A DNA stretch of 64,000 nucleotides from JBNAGF01 sp049801055 (GTDB lineage: Bacteria; Pseudomonadota; Alphaproteobacteria; Rhodobacterales; Rhodobacteraceae): NCBI RefSeq assembly GCF_049801055.1, contig NZ_JBNAGF010000004.1, forward strand, positions 62,001 through 126,000, written 5' to 3'. Made by a program: the position numbers and the translations under genes. The notes beneath the pieces are model-generated. The model searched no databases and was not told the DNA's origin. It saw nothing but the letters and a program-made list of their open reading frames with translations. This document shows, one piece after another, positions 36,149 to 44,100 of this stretch; positions within the stretch are counted from its first letter, which is position 1; the number at the start of each line of letters is the position of its first letter.

Positions 36149-36423
36149 TCCGTGCGTCCGCGGGTGTCGTTTTTCATATGTGTCGTGGTGCAGTCGCTAC
36201 TTTGGGAAGCCTTTCAAAGTTATGCAAAGTGCATCGGTCACCAGCGCCTATACACAAAACTACAGAGATATTCCTTTCGGCAATCGGGAAAAACGACTCC
36301 CGAGTGCCGGTTTCTTACAACTACCATCCCGCTACTGACAGGTATTTTGGGTGAAAAGGCACTGGCCAATCAACGAATTGGCTCACGTGATGTATATCTA
36401 TTCTTTTCATTCATGAGGTTGCG
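36149..36423. promoter_or_regulatory. Divergent regulatory region between eutB and doeA
   Basis: 275 bases, AT-richer than the flanking genes, lie between the divergent starts of eutBC and doeAB. Both transcripts must begin here. Near doeA, TTGGCT (36377) and the T/A-rich GATGTATATCTATTC could form a promoter, but the spacing is not ideal. In relatives the MocR/GntR-type regulator EnuR controls such promoters; its gene is not in the window. I cannot define an operator with confidence. Confidence 0.45.
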
Positions 36424-37608
36424 ATGCCCATCGAACATGCGCCATTCAGTCAGGAGGAATATGACCGCCGAATTGCCAAGACACGAAGGGCAATGGAAAA
36501 GGCAGGGTTGGACCTGCTATTTGTCACCGACCCGTCGAACCAGGCCTGGTTGACTGGTTATGATGGCTGGTCTTTCTATGTCCATCAGGGTGTGCTTCTG
36601 GGGCTCGAAGGGGAACCAATCTGGTGGGGTCGCAATATGGATGCCTTGGGTGGGCGGCGTACCTGTTGGATGGTCGACGAAAACATCCACGGATACGCAG
36701 ACAAATTTGTGCAATCCACCGTGTGGCACCCCATGCAGGATCTGGCCAGACATATCTGCGCACTAGGGCTGGATGCTGCCCGGATCGGGGTGGAGATGGA
36801 GAACTACTATTATTCGGCCAAGGCACATGCCGTGCTGGTCGAGGAGTTGCCAAATGCCTCCCTGCAGGACGCAACGGCTTTGGTGAACTGGCAGCGGCTG
36901 GTCAAGTCTGACGAGGAAATCGGGTTCATCCGAAAAGCCGCCCGCATCTCCGAAAAGGTGATCCAGACTGCCATTGACCGCGCCGCACCCGGTGTGCGCA
37001 AAAACGATCTGGTGGCCGATATTCTCCATGCCGGAATCACCGGGGTCGGTGACGATTGGGGCGACTATCCCGCGATCGTGCCCCTGACCCCATCTGGTCT
37101 GGACGCCACAGCCGCCCACCTGACATGGAACGGGACCCCGATGAAAGCGGGAGAGGCCACATTTTTCGAGCTATCGGGCTGCTATAGGCGGTATCATGCG
37201 CCGCTGTGCCGGACCGTTTACCTTGGTACTCCACCGCAAGAGATGCTGTCGGCCGAGCAGGCCCAGATCGAAGGGATTGTGGCCGGGTTGGAAGCCGCCC
37301 GCGCGGGTAACCGGACCTGCGACATCGCCAATGCGTTCCTCGATGTGTTGGCAAAGCACGGCATTCAGCGTGAAGGGCGTATGGGTTACCCCATCGGGCT
37401 CAGCTATCCGCCGGACTGGGGTGAGCGCACCGCCTCGATCCGAACCGAAGATGACACCGTTCTTGAGCCGGGTATGGTATTTCACTTCATGCCTGCACTC
37501 TGGATGGAGAGCTGGGGGTTGGAAACAACCGAAACCATTCTGATCACTGAAAACGGGCCGGCCGAGGCCCTGTGCAAGATGGACCGAAAACTCTTTGTGA
37601 AGGGCTGA
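36424..37608 (+). CDS. doeA: Ectoine hydrolase DoeA
   Basis: 394 residues, an M24-type pita-bread fold. The N-terminal creatinase-like domain (about 1-160) contains LLFVTDPSNQAWLTGYDGWS. The C-terminal domain has LVKSDEEIGFIRKAARISEK and GDYPAIVPLTPSGLDATAAH. It opens the ectoine ring, giving N-alpha-acetyl-L-2,4-diaminobutyrate. The canonical five metal ligands of M24 peptidases are not all evident, as expected for DoeA. GAGGTT lies six bases before the ATG. The stop is 2 bases before the doeB GTG. Confidence 0.93.
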   Translation: MPIEHAPFSQEEYDRRIAKTRRAMEKAGLDLLFVTDPSNQAWLTGYDGWSFYVHQGVLLGLEGEPIWWGRNMDALGGRRTCWMVDENIHGYADKFVQSTVWHPMQDLARHICALGLDAARIGVEMENYYYSAKAHAVLVEELPNASLQDATALVNWQRLVKSDEEIGFIRKAARISEKVIQTAIDRAAPGVRKNDLVADILHAGITGVGDDWGDYPAIVPLTPSGLDATAAHLTWNGTPMKAGEATFFELSGCYRRYHAPLCRTVYLGTPPQEMLSAEQAQIEGIVAGLEAARAGNRTCDIANAFLDVLAKHGIQREGRMGYPIGLSYPPDWGERTASIRTEDDTVLEPGMVFHFMPALWMESWGLETTETILITENGPAEALCKMDRKLFVKG

Positions 37609-37610
37609 AC

Positions 37611-38768
37611 GTGAGCACTCTTGCGGACACAAAGACCCTATTGGAGGAGTTGATCAGCTTCCCCACGGTGTCCTCTGACAGCAATCTGGACATGATCCGG
37701 CACCTTGCCGAGCGGTTGTCGGTCTGCGGAGCCGAGGTTGAAATCTGGCAGGACGAAACTGGGACCAAGGCAAACCTGTTCGCTACATTAGGACCGAAAC
37801 GCGACGGGGGCATCGTGTTGTCGGGCCATTCCGACGTGGTGCCGGTGACCGATCAGGACTGGTCCTCAGATCCATTTGTGATGGAGGAACACAACGGCAA
37901 ATGGTTTGGGCGCGGCGCGTGCGACATGAAAGGTTTCATCGCCGCAGCTGTCGCAATGGCACCGCACTATGCAACTCTGAATCTGCAGCGCCCGGTACAT
38001 TTTGCCTTCACCTATGACGAGGAGGTCGGCTGTTTCGGCGCGCGCGCGCTGGCTGAGACCCTGCGCGAAAAAGGCATCAAACCTGCGGTGGCGATCATTG
38101 GTGAACCGACCTCGATGCGGATCATTGAAGGGCACAAGGGCTGTTACGAATATACAACCCATTTCACCGGCCTCGAAGGGCATGGGTCCGGTCCCGATCG
38201 GGGCGTGAACGCAGTGGAATTTGCGGTGCGCTATGTTTCGAAACTGCTGGAGCTAAAGGCGGATTTGCGGGGCCGCGCACCTAAGGGCAGCCGGTTCGAG
38301 CCGCCTTGGACTACAATCAACACCGGTGCATTGGTGGGGGGCATGGCCCACAACGTTATACCCGGCAAAGCCCGGGTGGAATGGGAGATGCGACCGGTTC
38401 AGAAATTCGATGCCGACTACGTAAAGGACGAGCTGCAACAGTTCTGCGTGCATACGCTTATCCCCGCAATGCAGGCCGTGCATCCCAAAGCCGGGATCGA
38501 GACCGAAGTGATCGGCGAGGTTGATGGGCTTGAGCCCATGGCGGAAAATGAAGCGCGAGATCTGATAATGGACCTTACGGGCGCCAATGGCGCTGACGTG
38601 GTGCCCTTTGGAACCGAAGCCGGCATTTTTCAGGGTCTTGGCATGTCGGTGGTCGTCTGCGGACCCGGCTCCATAGATCAGGCGCACAAGCCGGATGAAC
38701 ATGTCGCCATCGATCAGATAAGACAATGCCTCGATATGCTTGATCGCCTTTCCGCCAAGCTGGTCTGA
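37611..38768 (+). CDS. doeB: N-alpha-acetyl-L-2,4-diaminobutyrate deacetylase DoeB
   Basis: 385 residues of the M20 (ArgE/DapE) family. Metal-binding motifs are LSGHSDVVPV, GRGACDMKGF and TYDEEVGCFGARAL; GEPTSMRIIEGHKG is another family block. It removes acetate from the DoeA product to give L-2,4-diaminobutyrate. The start is a GTG directly after the doeA stop, preceded by AAGGGC. The ATG further upstream is inside doeA and is unlikely. After doeB come IS relics, so the usual downstream genes (Asp-semialdehyde dehydrogenase, asnC-type regulator, uehABC uptake) are missing from this position. Confidence 0.92.
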   Translation: MSTLADTKTLLEELISFPTVSSDSNLDMIRHLAERLSVCGAEVEIWQDETGTKANLFATLGPKRDGGIVLSGHSDVVPVTDQDWSSDPFVMEEHNGKWFGRGACDMKGFIAAAVAMAPHYATLNLQRPVHFAFTYDEEVGCFGARALAETLREKGIKPAVAIIGEPTSMRIIEGHKGCYEYTTHFTGLEGHGSGPDRGVNAVEFAVRYVSKLLELKADLRGRAPKGSRFEPPWTTINTGALVGGMAHNVIPGKARVEWEMRPVQKFDADYVKDELQQFCVHTLIPAMQAVHPKAGIETEVIGEVDGLEPMAENEARDLIMDLTGANGADVVPFGTEAGIFQGLGMSVVVCGPGSIDQAHKPDEHVAIDQIRQCLDMLDRLSAKLV

Positions 38769-38879
38769 AACGGCGGGGCCACAGGCACCTTTCCGTCTTC
38801 TTGATCGCCATTCTGTGGGTTTTGAACCGCCTCTGTAGGGCAATATTTGTCCCTAAATTGGCGGACTACCACCATCGCC

Positions 38880-39323
38880 TCAACCTGTCACAACCCTAGG
38901 GTCTGGGCTCATTGAGTCTCGAAGCCAGTAGATGACGATGGCCGCGAGCGCGATTGCTGACAGGAATACCTTCGGGCACCTGTCGTAACGTGCCGCCACA
39001 CGCCGCCAGTCCTTGAGCCTGCCGCACATGATCTCGATCCGATACCACCGTTTGTAGCGGCGCTTGTCGTATTTTTGGGTCTTCTTGCGTAGTTTTCGCC
39101 TGGTAATGCATGCGTGTATCCCTTTGTCTTGTAGCGCTTCTCTGAACCAATCGGCATCGTAGCCGCGATCCCCGAGTAGCCAATCGACCTTTGGGAGGCT
39201 GCTGAGCAAAGCCCGTGCCCCGATGTAATCGCTCACTTGTCTGGCGGTCGCGAACAGATCAAGCCGTCGCCCTTGGCTATTGCAGATGGCATGCAGCTTG
39301 GCCCCTCTCGTTGATTGTTCCAA
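38880..39323 (-). mobile_element. IS5-family (IS427-like) transposase, C-terminal fragment
   Basis: A 147-residue frame with GAKLHAICNSQGRRLDLFAT, LLGDRGYDADWFREAL and YKRWYRIEIMCGRLKDWRRV, which are the second half of an IS5-family DDE transposase (the D in GDRGYD and the E in RIEIMCGRLKD). The N-terminal half with the first catalytic aspartate is missing. The C-terminus reads past the normal stop (ends DPRVVTG) through what looks like the IS end (AGGGTCTGGGCTCATTGAG near 38899). It is a truncated, inactive copy, abutting the IS3 relic at about 39324-39366. Confidence 0.85.
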
Positions 39324-39365
39324 TCACCTGCCGGTCAAGGGTTCATACCGCTTTTGGTTCGACCT

Positions 39366-39523
39366 CCCTCTCATCGCTGGCGCAAGCAATATGACGGAAT
39401 GGGCGTGGATCAATTTAAGGAACTGAAGCGGCTTCAGAAGGAGAATGAACCGCTGAGACGAGGTGTGTCGACCTGACGCTGGACAAGCTGATCCTGGCGG
39501 AAGCTGCAAAGGGAAACTTCTGA
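39366..39523 (+). pseudogene. IS3-family OrfA fragment with a frameshift
   Basis: The plus-strand frame encodes HRWRKQYDGMGVDQFKELKR, then LQKENEPLRRGV, typical of the C-terminal half of IS3-family OrfA (leucine-zipper region). After GVS a single missing base shifts the frame; the OrfA ending LTLDKLILAEAAKGNF continues in another frame. The N-terminal HTH is absent. Confidence 0.75.
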
Positions 39524-40412
39524 GCCCCGCTCGCCGCCGGGCTTGCATCGATCACGTCCGTAACCAATTCAACGTTTCTGAACGCAGAGCCTGTCGAGTG
39601 CTTGGACAACATCGATCCACCCAGCGGTGTATCCCGCAAGGCCGGGCAGATGAGGACCAACTGGTGGCCGACATGATCGAACTGGCCAGGCAGTACGGCC
39701 GATACGGCTACCGTCGGATAGCAGTGTTGCTGAGAGACGCCGGGTGGTCTGTCAGCGATGGACGGATCGAACGGCTGTGGCGACAAGAGGGGCTGAAAGT
39801 GCCAACAAAACAGCCGAAGAAGAGCCGGCTCTGGTTTAACGACGGGTCATGCGTTCGGCTGAGGCCGGAGTATCGTAACCACGTGTGGAGCTACGACTTC
39901 GTTCATTGCCGGACGGATGATGGCAAAGCCTTCCGGAACCATAACATAATCGATGAGTTCAGCCGGGAATGCCTGTCCATCAGAGTGGAGCGGAAGCTGA
40001 ATTCGACCAACGTGATCGACGCCCTGACGGACCTGTTCATACTTCGAGGGACGCCCGGCTTCATACGCTCAGACAAAGGCCCGGAATTTATCGCCCAGGC
40101 CGTCCGCGACTGGATTGCCGCTGTCGGTGCCAAGACTGTCTACATCGAGCCCGGGTCACCCTGGGAGAACGGCTACTGCGAAAGCGTCAACGGGCGCATG
40201 CGGGACGAGCTGCTCAACGGCGAAATCTTCTACAGCCTGCGCGAAGCTCAAATTCTGATCGAACAATGGAACCTCTCGGCAGAATGCGCTGCATTCGCCC
40301 GCCGGTCAGCGGGAAACACTACAACACAAAACGCCCCCACACTGCTCTGGGCTACCGCCCCCCAGCACCTGAAACCGCCATCCCGATGGATCACAGGCCG
40401 ATGATGCACTAA
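39520..40412 (+). pseudogene. IS3-family (IS407-like) OrfB transposase, frameshifted near the C-terminus
   Basis: The frame from LSPARRRACIDHVRNQFNVS contains the DDE integrase core: D in YDFVHCRTDDGK, D in IRSDKGPEF, and E in PWENGYCESVNG. The C-terminal motif HYNTKRPHTALGYRPPAPET lies in a different frame near 40310-40390. Between IEQW and that motif is an insertion of about 40 bases (40270-40312). The gene is therefore broken close to its end. Right-end sequence of the element (ACAATCAACTTGGACCA) follows around 40411. Confidence 0.85.
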
Positions 40413-40457
40413 CAATCAACTTGGACCAGTCAGATCGGGTTGCTCATGGTGACCAAA

Positions 40458-40486
40458 CGCACGAAAGCGCCCCAGAGGGCGCTTCG
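40458..40486 (-). terminator. Hairpin, probably the displaced rRNA-operon terminator
   Basis: AAGCGCCC (40465-40472) pairs with GGGCGCTT (40477-40484). On the minus strand it is followed by TTCGTGCGTTT. It lies just downstream (minus-strand sense) of a 12-nt copy of the tRNA-fMet 3' end, where the original rRNA-operon terminator would be expected. The terminator role is likely; the rrn origin is inferred. Confidence 0.55.
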
Positions 40487-40496
40487 CAGGATAATT

Positions 40497-40508
40497 TGGT
40501 TGCGGGAG
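40497..40508 (-). repeat. 12-nt copy of the tRNA-fMet 3' end (possible att site)
   Basis: Plus-strand TGGTTGCGGGAG is identical to 61954-61965, the 3' end of tRNA-fMet including CCA (reverse complement). Both are in the same orientation. The next bases form a small stem (GGTTGCG / CGCAACC) and no longer match the tRNA. It is consistent with the left junction of an element inserted in the tRNA 3' end. Confidence 0.5.
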
Positions 40509-41131
40509 GGCGCAACCGCCGTTGCAGAACGGAGCTCAGGTGTCTTCTAACACCCTAAAAATAGGAAAGTTTGGATACAAACGACGTTACGCTGGCGTTC
40601 TCGACTTCCAGAAACTAACTTGGTTCTTTCTCCAAACCAGACCTTCGTGCATGATGCAGCATTCCGGCCCGACGGACTACCGCTATGCGGACTTTGCTGC
40701 CGCAAGATTTTTGTGACCGAATGGCTGGTATCTGCGATTCACGACATTGACGACAGGATCTTGGGGCTAAATTAGGACGTTAACACCTGAGTGAAATAAG
40801 CCCCGTTGCTGCAGGTTTCCTCCGTTCGACCGCGAATTGACTCACTCGAGAAGTCCGATCACGGACTCGGTTTTTCGAACCCTTTGCGGAGCTATGATAT
40901 CGATAGCCAGGTGTTTCAGCGCGGACCCGGGCATGCACTAACTTGTTCGCCCGAATCAGCCGTGAACAATCCGTGTTTGTGACACCGGGGCCAGTCGCTG
41001 CATTTCATATCTGCGACGATGGTGCTGCGGCAGACCGGCGTACTTTGATGCTGTTGTTTCTTGGAGGCAAGATAGCCACAAGGCGCTCTTCCGTTTATGC
41101 TTTGATTTGAACCGGTTTTGGAGCGTCGCGT
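40509..41131. other. Non-coding region upstream of the multi-GAF kinase
   Basis: About 620 bases without a supported gene, locally AT-richer than the rest (for example TAACACCCTAAAAATAGG near 40549). It would contain the promoter of the kinase-HPt-cyclase operon. I see no clear -35/-10 pair or repeat that I can defend. Confidence 0.4.
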
Positions 41132-44100
41132 ATGCAAGACCAACCGCCAGAAGATGAAGCTGTCGAACTGCGTGCCGAATTGGAACGGCTGCGCGAGCGC
41201 GAGGCGGCCACGCGACGCATCCTGGAGATCATCGGCGAGGCGACGTCCGATGTCGGACCTGTCTTTGATGCCATCCTTGAAACCGCCGCGCGACTTTGCA
41301 ATGCGCCTTTCGCGTGCCTGTTCCAGGTCAACCCAGAGCGGACGCATATGACAATTCCGGCATCCTACGGATCGCGCTCCCGGTTCGTCGATCTCATCAA
41401 CGAGGACCCCCTGCCACTGGATCCGTCGCAGGCGCAGACCGCACAATGCGTGCTCGAAAAACGCTCGCTTCAGGTTGCCGATTTCCGCGACAGCGACATC
41501 TATCGGTCCGGTCAGAAACACCGGGTGCATGCCGTCGAGGTCGAAGGCATCAGGACTGTCCTGACCGTTCCGCTGGTGATCGGCGACGAGGGTATCGGCG
41601 TAATTGTCCTTTACCGGCGAGAAGTGGCTCTGTTTTCGGATGACGACGTGCGCCTGATCGAGGTATTTGCCGCCCAGGCCGCAATCGCTATCGAAAATGT
41701 CAGCCGGTTCAAGCAAACGAAAGAATCTCTCGAACAGCAAACCGCGATGGCGGATTTGTTGAAAGTCATCAGCCGGTCGACTTTTGATCTGCCGAAGGTG
41801 CTACAGGCGGTTCTGGAGTCAGCCGCGCGGCTCTGTGACGCGTCGATTTGCATCCTGTTCGAACGGGTCGATGGCGCGTTGCACATGGGAGCGAACTATG
41901 GATGCACGCCGGAAATGGTGGATTTCCACCGCGCCAATCCCAATCCGATCGACCGCTCGAACATTGCCGGGCGAGCGACACTGGACAAAGCGACCATCCA
42001 CGTCCCCGACATTTCAAAAGACCCCGATTACAAGCTTAAGAGATCCGTTGAACTGGGCGGGTGGCGGTCCATCATCGCCGTGCCGCTGATCCGCGACGGC
42101 GAAGTGTTTTCGGTCTTGGCCCTTGCCCGGCCAAAAGCCGAAGGTTTCTCGGACCGCCAGATCGAAGTGATGGAAAGCTTTGCAGATCAAGCGGTTATTG
42201 CAATCAACAACGCCAACCTCTTCGACGAGGTACAGCAACGCACCGCTGAAGTCAGCGAAGCGCTGGAGTATCAGACCGCCACAACCGAGGTGCTGGGCGT
42301 CATCTCGCGCTCGCCCAACGAATTGCAGCCGGTGCTGGACTCTATCCTGCAAGTCGCTTCACGGATCTGCCTGCCGCAAACCGCCTATGCCTCTCTCTTG
42401 AACCCCGAAGACGGCGCCTATCACGTGGTCGCCACTCACGGCATGACCGAGGATTTCCGGGCGTTCCTGACCGAGGTTGCGTTCGAACCGGACCTCAAAA
42501 GCTGCACGGGCCGCACGGCCTATCTTAAGGAAACGGTCTATATCGAAGACACCGACACCGACCCGCATTTCGAATGGAAGGATGCCGCGAAGCGGGGCAA
42601 TTTCCTCTCGGCCCTCGGCGTCCCGCTGATCAAGGACGGGGTGGCGGTCGGGGTCATAACCCTGGGCCATGCCGACCGGGGCGCCTTTTCGAAGAAGCAG
42701 ATCAATCTGTTGGAAACTTTCGCGGCCCAGGCCGTAATCGCGCTCAGCAACGCGCGCCTTTTTGACGAACTGCAACAGCGCACCGCTGAAGTCGAAGAGG
42801 CACTCGAATACCAGACTGCCACGTCGGACGTGCTCGAGGTGATCTCGCGCTCGCCTGACGCGGTGCAGCCGGTGCTGGATGCCATTCTTGAGGTGGTCGA
42901 GCGCATCATGGGGCACAAAGGCGGCTACATCGCGCTGCTGAACGAAGAAAGCGGTTTTTTTGAGCCCCGCGCCGTCAGCCATGCATCGCCGGAAATGGTC
43001 AAGATCGTTGAAAGCTCGCAATTTGCGCCGGACGACACAACCACGACGGGCCGCGTCGCCATGACCGGCAAAACGATCCACATTCCCGATCTGGCGAATG
43101 ATCCGCAATACGGCTGGTCCCAAAACGCAAGCATAGGAGATTATGCCTCGACTGTCGGAGTTCCTCTGAACAACAAGGGCCGCACGGTGGGAGTCATCAC
43201 GGTCGCCCATACCGAGACGCATGTGTTTTCAGAAAAACAGATCGCGCTGTTTGAAACCTTCGCCGCGCAAGCCGTGATTGCGCTCAATAACGCCAGCCTC
43301 TTCGACGAGGTGCAGCAACGAACCGCCGAGGTGACCGAGGCGCTGGAATATCAGACCGCCACATCCGAGGTGCTGGGAGTTATTTCGCGCTCGCCCAACG
43401 AGTTGCAGCCGGTGCTCGACACGATCCTGCGGGTCGCCTCGCGGATTTGCTCCCCGGAATACGCGTTTATGGCCATGCGCGGCGAGGACGGCCTTTACCG
43501 TGTGGCCGAGTCGCACAACGTCACGCAGAAGTTCCTGAAATACCTCGATGACAACCCCGTCTCGCCCAACGAAGGGTCCTGCATCGGGCGCACCGCGCTG
43601 CATGGAAAGACGGTCTATATCGAGGATACGCGCAACGACCCGACCTACACCTGGAAGGAGGCCGCCGAGATCGGCGATTTCCTGACCACCCTTGGTGTGC
43701 CTCTGGTCAGCGAAGGGATTACCGTCGGAGTGATCGTGATGGCCCAAAGCGAGGTCTCGGCCTTCACGCAAAAGCAGATCGAACTTCTGGAGACCTTCGC
43801 CGCACAGGCCGTCATCGCCATCAACAACGCGCGCCTTTTCGACGAACTGCAGCAGCGCACCGCTGAAGTCACCGAGGCGCTTGAGCAGCAAACAGCTACG
43901 GCGGAGGTCCTGGAGGTCATCAGCAACTCGGTCGAGGATGCACAGCCCGTCTTCGAGAAAATCCTCGCCAGTTGTCGTGGGCTGATCCGGTGCACCAGCC
44001 TGTCCGTCCTGACCCTCGACGACGATAGTCAGGTACATCTGAACGCCGTTCACGGTGAAGAAAGTGCACTGGCGGCAACGCAGGGGTTTCAGCCGGTTCC

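Noticed and set aside
40522..40716. 64-codon frame upstream of the large kinase
   Set aside because: No ribosome binding site or family match; the region looks non-coding.
42221..43850. Regularly spaced near-identical segments, considered as a CRISPR or tandem repeat array
   Set aside because: The 540-base period corresponds to GAF domains plus linkers inside one continuous reading frame.
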